Shown in pieces: positions 16,551 to 25,578 of a DNA stretch of 64,000 nucleotides (the stretch's first letter is position 1; each line of letters begins with the position of its first letter). Below the pieces are notes generated by a model, which searched no databases, was not told the DNA's origin, and worked only from the letters and a program-made list of their open reading frames with translations. This DNA comes from JAKAGZ01 sp963772675 (GTDB taxonomy: Bacteria; Bacteroidota; Ignavibacteria; Ignavibacteriales; Ignavibacteriaceae), in contig CAVYYF010000011.1 in the NCBI GenBank assembly GCA_963772675.1, positions 124,001-188,000 of the forward strand. Direction: 5' to 3'. The translations under genes and the position numbers were made by a program.

Positions 16551-17403
16551 TTAGTTTTGATTTATAATTTTTGTTTGAGATTTGTTATGATCAACTTTGT
16601 TGTAGTCTAGTTCCGAACCGAGCACGCTGTGAGGGATCAGGTAAACTATAAATAAAAGCACTGATGCGCCGACAATCCACCAGCCGGGTTTTTTAGATCG
16701 TTTTAACATAAAAGCTGCAATCAACCAGCCGATTAAAGCAATTAAAGTTTTGTTGTCCGTAAGATCGAAGCCGAAAGGGAAGCCGGTCCACAATGCGCCG
16801 AATGCATAAAGCTGGGTGAGTGGACCGAGTATCATTCCACCGAATATTAAAAATCCGATTGTCCATGCAGTATATAATTTTAATCTTGGTTCTTTATTAA
16901 AAACTTCTAATCCGGTCCTTGTTGAAAGGAGCATTGTTCCAAACATTGCGAGAATATGCGGGATGAGAATAAAAAGAGGGACCTCACCCTTATATCTGAT
17001 TACCACATATTTTTGTTGCGGTTGGAATTTCGTAGCTTTCATTATTTTTATTTAGAATTACTCTATACTGAAGTTTACCTGCGGGAGGTTGTTTTGGAAG
17101 AGGTGCAGAAAGAACTCCTCCGTTGTTTGTCATTTCAACTTTTGTGAAATCATCATTTGTTTTAAATCTTTTCCACTCCAGAATTCCGGAGAGTAAATTG
17201 TCCTTCGTATCAACTTTGATTATGCAGTCATCGGTGCTATTATGACTTCTGTCGAGATGATAAATAATTTGTTCATTCTCTATTGTAATTTTTCCGGATA
17301 TCGGATAAGTAGGGCCCGTGACCCTTTGATAATAAGCAGAGAGTATTGTAATTATTATTGCAATAATCCAGAACAGAACGGATCGACTCATTGGAACCCC
17401 CAA
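16551..17403 (-). CDS. Membrane-anchored companion of the OPT transporter (one frameshift)
   Basis: Two overlapping reading frames (17403-16990 and 17042-16551) appear to be one gene. The first has an N-terminal transmembrane helix and a beta-rich domain ending YRVILNKNNESYEIPT; the second continues with YVVIRYKGEVPLFILIPHIL and four transmembrane helices. Removing one A from the A5 run at 17010-17014 joins them into one 283-residue protein. The start may be ATG 17403 or, better placed after a GGGGG stretch, ATG 17391. Function unknown; tight linkage suggests a partner subunit for the OPT transporter. The two-gene reading remains possible. Confidence 0.68.
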
Positions 17404-17509
17404 ATCGTGAATTTATTCTACCTAAAATTAAGAAGATTAGTCCAAACCACCCAATTAAATGTTAAAAGCAGGGTAAGAAATTTCAAAATCTTTTAGTTAA
17501 TTTGTTGAT

Positions 17510-18187
17510 ATGAAAGGAAAACTTTACCTGGTTTCAACGCCTATCGGGAATTACGAAGATATTACAATTCGAGCTTTGAACATTTTGAAATCTGTGGATT
17601 TTATAATCTGTGAGGAATTTAAAGAAGCAAGACGGATGCTGTCTTTTTATCAAATTGAAAAGGAACTGGTTTCTTTAAATGAACACAATGAAAAAGATGT
17701 TGTAAATGATATACTCCTGAAATTAATAGAAGGAAAAACAGCAGCGCTTATTTCTGATTGCGGTACACCACTCTTTTCAGATCCCGGTCATTTGCTGGTT
17801 GATGTTTTAATTTCACAGAAAATTCAGGTTGTACCGGTACCGGGAGCAAACTCATTGCTGCCTGCGTTATCAGGGTCGGGTTTTGATTTTGAAAAATTTT
17901 ATTATTATGGTTGGCTCTCGCCAAATAAAGATAAAAGAAGACAGCAGCTTTATAAGTTAAAGAGCTTTAAGGAAGTAATTGTTATTCTTGATACACCTTA
18001 TCGTCTAAGACAACTGCTTGCTGACGTAGTAAAAGTTCTCGGGAAACATCTTAGTGCTGTTCTTGCTTTTCAGTTAACTATGGAAAATGAAAGATTTTAC
18101 AGGGGGACAACGGGTGAATTATTACAAACTGCTGAAGATAAAAAGCTGAAAGGCGAATTTGTACTTATAATTGATAATAAAAAATAA
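17510..18187 (+). CDS. rsmI: 16S rRNA (cytidine1402-2'-O)-methyltransferase
   Basis: RsmI methylates the ribose of C1402 in 16S rRNA with S-adenosylmethionine. The N terminus KLYLVSTPIGNYEDITIRAL and the segment ISDCGTPLFSDPG followed by VPVPGANSLLPALSGSG are characteristic. At 225 residues it is shorter than the E. coli enzyme (286) and lacks the C-terminal extra domain, a common form in Bacteroidota. It is monocistronic or starts a short operon with the following unknown gene. Confidence 0.92.
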   Translation: MKGKLYLVSTPIGNYEDITIRALNILKSVDFIICEEFKEARRMLSFYQIEKELVSLNEHNEKDVVNDILLKLIEGKTAALISDCGTPLFSDPGHLLVDVLISQKIQVVPVPGANSLLPALSGSGFDFEKFYYYGWLSPNKDKRRQQLYKLKSFKEVIVILDTPYRLRQLLADVVKVLGKHLSAVLAFQLTMENERFYRGTTGELLQTAEDKKLKGEFVLIIDNKK

Positions 18188-18228
18188 TTTCATATTTTTA
18201 TAGATCACATCCTATTTATATCAAATAA

Positions 18229-18798
18229 ATGAAGAAAGCATTTTCAATATTATTAATAAGCGTACTGATATTCAGCGTTGCAGGATATGAAATTATATTC
18301 AGCGTGATGCTTTATCAATATAAAGAAGCTGGCGAGAGCATCATTTCTTCCAGTAAAAAAACTGAAGATGAAGTTGTGCTTGTAATTAATTCTTCTAATA
18401 AGAATTTGTTTGAAAGGGAAAATGATCACGAAGTTAAATTTAAGGGAATAATGTATGATATACGTAAAGAAGAAAAAAAGGGAAATGATCTGATTTTACA
18501 TGCTGTAATGGATGTGAATGAACAAAACTTTGTTAACATTTTCAGGATTGAAAATAAACCGGGTGCGACAGACAAAAATTCAAAAGCACGAATAAATAAT
18601 AAAGACTTTAACAGAATTTATTTGATTTCATTAACAGCACAAAAATCTCCTGAACGAAAAATATCGAAAATTATTATTCCCGCTATTGAAGAATACAGCC
18701 AGCCTGACAAACAATTAAATACTCCTCCTCCGCAGATTATTTGCAGTTTAGTAACTGTAAAATCGATAATCAATAATCCTGTAGCACAATACATTTAA
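18229..18798 (+). CDS. Secreted/periplasmic protein of unknown function upstream of a TonB receptor
   Basis: The 189-residue product has an N-terminal hydrophobic helix (residues 5-20) that may be a signal peptide or membrane anchor, followed by a polar domain with many lysine and glutamate residues and no cysteine motif except one Cys near 171. I do not recognise a family. It lies 124 bases upstream of a TonB-dependent receptor on the same strand and may work with it, for example as a periplasmic accessory of metal uptake; that is inference from position only. Confidence 0.6.
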   Translation: MKKAFSILLISVLIFSVAGYEIIFSVMLYQYKEAGESIISSSKKTEDEVVLVINSSNKNLFERENDHEVKFKGIMYDIRKEEKKGNDLILHAVMDVNEQNFVNIFRIENKPGATDKNSKARINNKDFNRIYLISLTAQKSPERKISKIIIPAIEEYSQPDKQLNTPPPQIICSLVTVKSIINNPVAQYI

Positions 18799-18847
18799 GT
18801 ATAAATTTTTTGAATCCACTAAGTAAATGCGATTTAAAATTTATACT
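18798..18847. repeat. AT-rich inverted repeat between the unknown gene and the TonB receptor
   Basis: A perfect 12-base stem AGTATAAATTTT / AAAATTTATACT with a 26-base loop. It begins at the stop codon of the upstream gene. It may end that transcript or be part of a regulated leader for the receptor. Confidence 0.5.
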
Positions 18848-18883
18848 CATTTTGTTATGCGCATAAATATCCTGTTCCTACGT

Positions 18884-18916
18884 CTCCGGATGTGAGTGCG
18901 AAAGCATATTCGGAGG
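18884..18916 (+). promoter_or_regulatory. Possible ribosome-site-sequestering hairpin before the TonB receptor
   Basis: CTCCG at 18884-18888 can pair with CGGAG at 18911-18915, which contains the Shine-Dalgarno sequence (GGAGG 18912-18916, six bases before ATG 18923). Inside, TGC-GAAA-GCA forms a small stem with a GNRA tetraloop. The interior between the stems is unpaired on both sides, so the fold is only plausible. Confidence 0.4.
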
Positions 18917-18922
18917 AAATTA

Positions 18923-21181
18923 ATGAGAAAATTTTTAAGCTATTTTATTTTAATAATTTTTATTTTTTCTGCTAGCATTTTCGGGCAGTCTGAATTATCC
19001 GGTTATGTAAGCAGTAAAAACGATTCAAAAAAAATTGCTAATGTAAATGTTTTAATCCCTGTTTTGAATTTAGGGACTGTAACAAACTCTGAAGGTTATT
19101 ATGAATTCAAAAATCTGCCTGCAGGATATTACCAGGTTCAGTTCAGCTATGTCGGCTATAAAAGTGTAATTAATAATATAAACCTGGTTGACGGAGGTAA
19201 TAAATTAAATGTGGAACTACTTCCTACAAATATTGAGATGGGCCAGGTAGTTGTGCTGGGTAATTCCGTAAATGAAATTGAAAAGGCGCCATATAAAGTG
19301 GAAAGAATTTCTGTCGGTGATCTCAATTCAAACGGTTTTATTACACTAAAAAATTCGCTTGCTCTTTTGCCGGGCATTTCAGAATTATCAAACGGTTTTG
19401 CTATTTCAAAACCTGTTATCAGGGGAATGTACGGTTACAGAACTGCCGCCATTGTAAACGGGCTTCGTTTTGATAACCAGGAATGGCAGAACGAACACGG
19501 CTTTGGTGTAAGCGATGTAGGTGTAAGCAGTCTTGAAGTTGTCGAGGGTCCTGCGGCTTTGCTTTTCGGAGCTAACGTAATCGGCGGTGCAGTAATTTTT
19601 GTCGATCCTGCTTTTGCTCCTTCAGGGGAAACGGTAGGAAATGCCGACCTGCAGATATTTTCAAACACGCTTGGTGCCAATGCCCGCGTTGGATTAAAAG
19701 GTTCGGGGAAAAAGCTGAGATGGCAGATTTATCTCGGCGGGGAAAGCCATGCCGATTACCTTGCCGGCGGCGGACAGAAAATTCCAAATACCCGCTTTGC
19801 AGGTTTCTCAGCAAAAGGTATTCTTAATTACAGTTATGCATCGGGCTTTTCAACACTTGATTATTCATTCGCCCACAACCTGTACGGTGTTGTAGAGGCA
19901 AACGGTTTGAATAATCCCAAAGATCTTGCTGAAGATCATTTTGAAAGAGGCTTTGAAGGGCCGCATCATATAGTTGATTATCATATAATCTCCCTGAAAA
20001 ATCTTTTCTTATCCGGTAATTCAAAATTTAAAGTGAACCTCGGGTTCCAGAATAATCACAGGGTTGAGCAGGAAGGTACGGAAGATGTTGCGGCAGCCGG
20101 GGATATGGGCGAGCTTGACGTAATTCTGAATACATTCTCATACGATGCCGAATGGATTTACCCGGTTATGGAAAATTCGGAATTAACGGTTGGTACACAG
20201 GGACAAATTCAGAAGAATGAAAATGACGGCGGCAGAATTCTTGTTCCGAATGCAGATATGAATGAGTTTTCCGGTTTCACTTACCTGAAGAAAAACTTCA
20301 GCAATTTTATACTGGAAGGCGGGGTAAGATATGACGTTAATAAAATTACAACCGAAGAAACGGGAATGAAAGATTCAGCTGGTTATATGAAAGCGCTTGA
20401 TCTGAGTTTCAATACTTTCAACGGCGCTATCGGCGGATCGTATTCGCCTGATAACAACTGGATATTTAAATTAAATTTTGCAACCGGTTTCCGCGCTCCC
20501 AATCTTGCAGAGCTTTCTTCAAACGGCGTGCACGAAGGAACCACACGCTATGAAATCGGTAACCCTGCAATGGAAAGCGAACAAAATTACCAGGCTGATT
20601 TTGGAATAACTTATTCCAATGAAAACGTGAAATTCAGCGTCAGTGCGTTTAACAACAAGGTAAACAATTATATTTACCTTGAGAGCGCAAAACACGTTTA
20701 TCGGGCTTATACGATGTTTATATGTTCAAACAGCAAGACGCTACATTAAAAGGCGGTGAAGCAAGCCTGGATGTTAAAACAAGCGGTTTATATGATATGA
20801 ATATATCTTATTCAACGGTGATCGGGAAGAAAGCAGATGGCGGCTACCTGCCCTTTATGCCGGCTGATAAAATAATTTTTAATAATGTTTTTTCATTTGC
20901 GGATATAGGTGCTTTCCACAACAACAAATTTAATGTAAGGTTGAGAGGCTACCTTGCACAGAACAGGAATGCAACAAATGAAACACCGACTGCCGGGTTA
21001 TGTTTTACTGGATGCGGGCATAAGCACTTCTGTAAAGTTTTTCGGCAGGCCGTTTAATCTTGCATTGAACGGTACGAACCTGCTTGATAAGGTTTATATA
21101 AATCATTTAAGCCTGTTGAAGCCGCTTGGTGTGCCGGATATGGGAAGGAATATAAGTGTTTCTGTTAATGCGCCTTTTTAG
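18923..21181 (+). CDS. TonB-dependent outer-membrane receptor (two compensating frameshifts)
   Basis: Restored length is 752 residues. The signal peptide ends at SIFGQ; next come a carboxypeptidase-regulatory-like domain (about 20-110), a plug domain (VRGMYGYR-type segment and VEGPAALLFGANVIGG) and a 22-strand barrel ending in an aromatic residue. Such receptors import metals, vitamins or glycans with TonB energy. The frame is lost near 20713 (likely one base missing) and regained near 20989 (one extra base), so the C-terminal part LLDAGISTSVKFFGRPFNLALN is in the original frame. ATG 18923 was preferred over GTG 18896 because GGAGG lies just before it. Substrate unknown. Confidence 0.85.
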
Positions 21182-21405
21182 TTAATATCTAGGTTAGAAT
21201 AGTGGATGATTGGATTTATTTCCCACTAGCCATTTTGATACTAAATTTTATTTTTATTAGACAAACATTGTTTTGAATATGCTCAAAAGCAATGATTTAT
21301 ATTCAAATTATAATTTGAAAGTAATCCAGAAATTACTTAATTGTTTCATACTTAATTATTAAAATATTAAGTTTAATCTACTACTAATGATTTCAGGGGT
21401 AATTA

Positions 21406-22751
21406 ATGAAAAAGTTTATTAGCTCAATACCCAATAGAGTTAAGGCAATCTACCTTGTATGGTCAGGGGTTCATTTAACTTTATTTTTAATAAGTGGAAA
21501 CTTTCCTTTTGTTACAAGAAATAGTTATGCTTTTTTCCCACTAAGAAGAAGTTATTGGGATTCTTTTTTAATGTTAGTAATTACGATATAACAGAATTCT
21601 TATTTTATCTAATTATTCCTGTTGTAACATATTATGTAATAAAATTATGGAATAAGCCCAATAACACTTTAGCTAATAATATTGAAACAAATAATCCCGT
21701 TGTTTATAATGCTAAATATTATTTTGAACTTGGTAGTACTAAAATTGTAAAATCAAAGGAAAAAGAAGCAATTCAAGACTTTGACAAGACAATTGAACTT
21801 AATTCTTCTTATCCCTTAGCCTATCATTGGCGCGGTGTTGCCAAACTTCACATTTCGGACTACATAGGAGCAATTGAAGATTTTAACAAAGCAATTGATA
21901 ATAACCCAAAAATTTCTGCAACTTATGACTATCGTGGCCATGCTAAATATGAACTTTCAGACTACAAAGGCGCTATTCAAGATTATGACAAAGCAATTGA
22001 AATTGGTACTAATGCTTCTGCGACTGAGCAGCTCTATATAAATCGTGGTGATGCTAAAAGTAAGCTTCCAGACTATAAAGGGGCTATTGAAGATTATAGC
22101 AAAGCAATAGAAATTAACCCTGATAATGATGAGCTATACCTTAATCGTGGTCTTGCGAAGTTTGAATTGAAAGCTTATGCTGAAGCTATTGAAGATTATA
22201 GCAAAGCAATAAAGATTAGCCCTAACTATTCTTATGCTTATAATAATCGTGGTAATGCTAAACTTAAACTTTCAGACTACAGCGGAGCCATTGAAGATTA
22301 TAACAAAGCAATAGATATTCAATCAGATAGTTTTGAGCCTTATCATAATCGTGGTAACGCGAAGACAGCTTTGGGAGACAATATCGGGGCTATTAAAGAT
22401 TTTGACAAAGCAATTGAAATTAATCCTAATAATTATGCTGCTTATTTTAGGCGTGGAAATTTGAAGATAAAATTAAGAAACTACAGCGAAGCAATTGAAG
22501 ATTTAAATAAAGCAATAAAACTTAATCCGGGTTATACTAAAGCATACCACAGTCGTGGCATTGCAAAACGAAAACTCGGGGATAAAAATGGAGCGGGATT
22601 AGACTTGGCAAAAGAATATGAATTGGAAGATGGTCTAACAAATCCTTTCATAACTGAATTTTATAAATCTGAAAAGTCAAAGGAACAACCAAAAGATAAA
22701 GTTAATAAAACCGTAATATCTCAAGCTGGCGAAAACCTTTTCAATATTTAG
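21406..22751 (+). CDS. Membrane-anchored tetratricopeptide-repeat protein (one frameshift)
   Basis: The 5' part (21406-21591) encodes one hydrophobic segment (AIYLVWSGVHLTLFLISG), and the 3' part (from about 21564) encodes a second (FLFYLIIPVVTYYVIKLW) and then about nine TPR units. Adding one T to the T6 run at 21564-21569 fuses them into 448 residues: RRSYWDS joins FFNVSNYDITEF. The start ATG 21406 has an AGGGG ribosome site. TPR units follow the pattern GAIEDYNKAIEINP..AYYNRG and serve as protein-protein docking surfaces on the cytoplasmic or periplasmic face. Partner unknown. Confidence 0.78.
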
Positions 22752-22765
22752 GCTTAAATAAAATA

Positions 22766-23173
22766 TTGACTAAAGAAGATGATGAAATTCTCTGGCATCT
22801 CATTATAAAAACGTATTGGAAATCAATTAAAGAAGCTGATTTGTCAGATACCAGCTATTTCATTAAAGTTGTTAAAGTAAATAAGTGGGATGTAAGTTTT
22901 ATCAGTCAATATCTCGAGATTATTGATAGTTTTGAAATAATAAAAGGCGAAGGATCTTTATTCCAGACAGTGAGGTTAAATAAAATGAAATATAGTAATA
23001 AGCATTACTCACTAATGATTAGTCGCCCAAGTAAAAATGAAAGCAAAGCTTTCGTTTCCCATTTCTATTCTTGGGGCTCACTTGCAGGTTATGGAGAAGA
23101 TACAAAATGGACAAAAAATGCTGAGGGGCTTTGGCACCCTCAATCAAAACCCGATGTGGAGACTATGTCCTAA
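22766..23173 (+). CDS. Hypothetical protein, possibly the displaced C terminus of the TPR protein
   Basis: A 135-residue soluble protein, unrecognised. The only in-frame start is TTG 22766 with no ribosome site, and the frame stays open upstream into the end of the TPR gene. A single base missing in the TTTT of the preceding gene near 22738 would give ENLFQYLGLNKILTKEDDE and fuse the two. I keep it separate because no homologue comparison could be made. Composition (Trp/Tyr-rich centre, YSWGSLAGYGED) is that of a folded domain. Confidence 0.5.
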   Translation: MTKEDDEILWHLIIKTYWKSIKEADLSDTSYFIKVVKVNKWDVSFISQYLEIIDSFEIIKGEGSLFQTVRLNKMKYSNKHYSLMISRPSKNESKAFVSHFYSWGSLAGYGEDTKWTKNAEGLWHPQSKPDVETMS

Positions 23174-23231
23174 TTTATTTTTTAAACTTAATTGTTACTG
23201 ACAGATTTTGATAAAGAGATAACTCAATATA

Positions 23232-24686
23232 TTACAATATCTTATATAATAAAACCACATTTTCAATATGATAAGTATGCGGGAACATATCGACAGGTTT
23301 TATTATTATTAATTTATATCCAGCCTCTGAAAATAGTTTTATGTCTCGAGCCTGCGTGGCAGGGTTGCAGCTAACATAAACCAATTTTTTAGGATTTAAA
23401 TTTATCACATCATCCACAGTATTTTTGTGCATTCCGCTTCGCGGTGGATCGAGGATTACTATATCCGGCTTTGGTAATATTTTCTCTTCAACAATCGGCA
23501 GAAATGATTTATAAAGGTCAGCAGTTATAAAATGAACGTTTTCTATACCATTTAATTTGGCATTTGCCCCTGCGTCCGCTACAGCTGATTCAACAGATTC
23601 AAAGGCATAAACCTCTTTACAATTGCCGGAAACATAAATAGAAATTGTGCCCGCACCGGAATAAAGATCGTAAACAATTTCATCTCCTTTCATCCCAGCA
23701 AAATCAAGCGCGGTCCGGTATAGCTTTTCCGCCTGCAGGGAATTCGTCTGGAAAAATGAATTGGCGCTTATCCTGAAATTATACTTTCCAATTGTATCGT
23801 GTATAAAACCTTTCCCGTAGAATATTTTTTCATAATCACCGACGGCAACTGAGGCTTTTCTGAGGTTCACATTATTGATAATAGTTGTTATCTGTGGAAT
23901 CTCTTTAAGCATATTATCGGTATATGAATTCATCAATTCATTATCTTCAGAAGATGTGACAAGATTTACCATTAAATCCTTTGTGTGATGAGACTGTTTA
24001 ATCACTAGGTTTCTTAAAAATCCTTCGTGTGTTTTGGTAGAGTAAATTGAAGTCTTCTTTTCTTTAAAAAAATCCCTTGTAAAATTTAATATTTTGTTAC
24101 TTAATTCTGATTGGAGAAAGCATTCATCAATGTCGAGTACTTTATCAAATACTCTCGGTATATGCAGCCCTATCGCAAAGTCGCTATCAATATTTTCATC
24201 TGATTTTATTTCTTCATCAGTCAGCCATCGTTTTACTGCAAAAGAAAATTCCATTTTATTTCTGTAGAAAAATATCTTTTCAGATGGAAGAATGTCTTCA
24301 ATTATAAAATCTTTGAAACCTCCCATCCTGGTAAAAACTTCTTCAACCTGTTGTTGTTTGAATTTGGTTTGTGTGAAGTAATCAAGATCCTGCTGCTTGC
24401 ATCCACCGCAGGTGCTGAAAAATTTACAGCGTGCCTGAATTCTTAAATCGGAAGGTTTTATAATTTCAGAAACTCGCGCTTCTGCGTAGGATTTTTTAAT
24501 TTTAGTCAGGCTGGCTTTTACAATATCTCCGGGATATGAGCCATCTACAAAAACAACATAATTGCTTTTAGATTCATCTAAAGATTCCGGAACTATACTT
24601 CCTTTCTTAACCTTTGCAATTCCTCTGCCCTCAAATGCGTATTTCTCAATTTCGAGTTCGAATATTTCGCCTTTCTTTACATTCAA
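23232..24686 (-). CDS. rlmD: RlmD/RumA-type 23S rRNA (uracil-C5)-methyltransferase
   Basis: A 484-residue TrmA/RlmD-family enzyme that methylates C5 of a uridine in 23S rRNA. It has an N-terminal TRAM-like domain (ELEIEKYAFEGRGIAKV), an iron-sulfur cluster motif Cys87-x5-Cys93-x2-Cys96 plus a later Cys in DIDECFLQ, and a methyltransferase domain with DLYSGAGTISI, DPPRSGMHKN and catalytic Cys in VSCNPATQARD. The start is TTG 24686, which overlaps the TGA of the upstream methyltransferase. Whether the target is U1939, U747 or a tRNA site cannot be told from sequence alone. Confidence 0.9.
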   Translation of the reverse strand: MNVKKGEIFELEIEKYAFEGRGIAKVKKGSIVPESLDESKSNYVVFVDGSYPGDIVKASLTKIKKSYAEARVSEIIKPSDLRIQARCKFFSTCGGCKQQDLDYFTQTKFKQQQVEEVFTRMGGFKDFIIEDILPSEKIFFYRNKMEFSFAVKRWLTDEEIKSDENIDSDFAIGLHIPRVFDKVLDIDECFLQSELSNKILNFTRDFFKEKKTSIYSTKTHEGFLRNLVIKQSHHTKDLMVNLVTSSEDNELMNSYTDNMLKEIPQITTIINNVNLRKASVAVGDYEKIFYGKGFIHDTIGKYNFRISANSFFQTNSLQAEKLYRTALDFAGMKGDEIVYDLYSGAGTISIYVSGNCKEVYAFESVESAVADAGANAKLNGIENVHFITADLYKSFLPIVEEKILPKPDIVILDPPRSGMHKNTVDDVINLNPKKLVYVSCNPATQARDIKLFSEAGYKLIIIKPVDMFPHTYHIENVVLLYKIL

Positions 24687-25403
24687 TTCTGAACCTTCTT
24701 CATTATCAAAAATTTAAATCCCATATATCTATCTGCGCCTAACTTTAAATATGCGTTTGATTCGTGACTTGCTTTATTTAAGAATTTTTTATGATAGGAT
24801 TTTTCCTGATCAGTAAGTTTATTCAATATTCATTTCCAGCAAATGCCTGCTGGTTATATAAAATTCTTTCAAAGTAGAAGAAAGATCATCTTCATAAATA
24901 ATTTCGAAGTTTCTTTCCTTATAGTAATTGCTGACTTCATTCGTTAACAACGGTTGAATATCCGAAGTCTGCCAAAGTTCTTTGACAAAAACTGGTGCCT
25001 CTGCCTCCAGCTGAGTGTTTTCCCCTACACAAAATATCCCATCTGGTTTTAGAATTCTTTTTATCTCTTTAATTATTTTATTTCGCCGTGGGTTTGAGAT
25101 AGAGCCCTGTGCATAAATGATGTCAAATTTTTCATCAAGAAAATCGGTGTTTTCAAAGACCATCATTCTTACTGAGATAGCTTTATGTTCTTTCAAATAT
25201 AATCGTGAAGATAGAAGTGTTTCTTCATCCTCTACTATTTGAATTACTGAAGCAGCTTCCTGCTCGACAAAAAGCTTTGAGATTTCTTCACTTCCTGCGC
25301 CCATTATTAACGCAGTTTTACCTTTGATTTCGCATTTATTTGCAAAAGTCAAAAACTGGTAAATAGAGCCGGGTAGATATATCTCTTTATTCATTTGGGA
25401 CAT
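24683..25403 (-). CDS. Class I SAM-dependent methyltransferase-like protein (one frameshift)
   Basis: The N-terminal part has a Rossmann methyltransferase fold: GKTALIMGAGSEEISKLF (motif I), acidic residue in IQIVEDEE, and FDIIYAQGSISNP then LKPDGIFCVGE. The first frame stops at 24819, but the next frame continues without interruption to a TGA at 24683-24685 as KLTDQEKSYHKKFLNKAS and on to LKLGADRYMGFKFLIMKK, a plausible C terminus. One extra base near 24820 explains the break; restored length is 239 residues. The start at 25403 (MSQMNKEIYLPG) is preferred to the upstream ATG at 25484. The TGA overlaps the rlmD start, indicating coupling. Substrate unknown. Confidence 0.7.
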
Positions 25404-25578
25404 TCTTAAAGAAGTTTTTATTAAAGAAATTTCTATAACAAAATTAAACAAATCTACGTGGAGATAATACTCGAAAACAATCATTATTAGCGTATTTAAC
25501 CCTGTTTACATTGCCTTTCAGAGCGGGTTATCCTATTTTTAATTAATATTAATAAAGAAATTCATATTGAGGAAAATG

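Noticed and set aside
21555..21591. Separate short protein ahead of the TPR gene
   Set aside because: The two frames join smoothly when one T is added to the T6 run, so one gene is the better reading.
23192..23374. Short plus-strand frame after the TPR region
   Set aside because: It mostly overlaps rlmD on the opposite strand and has no start signal.
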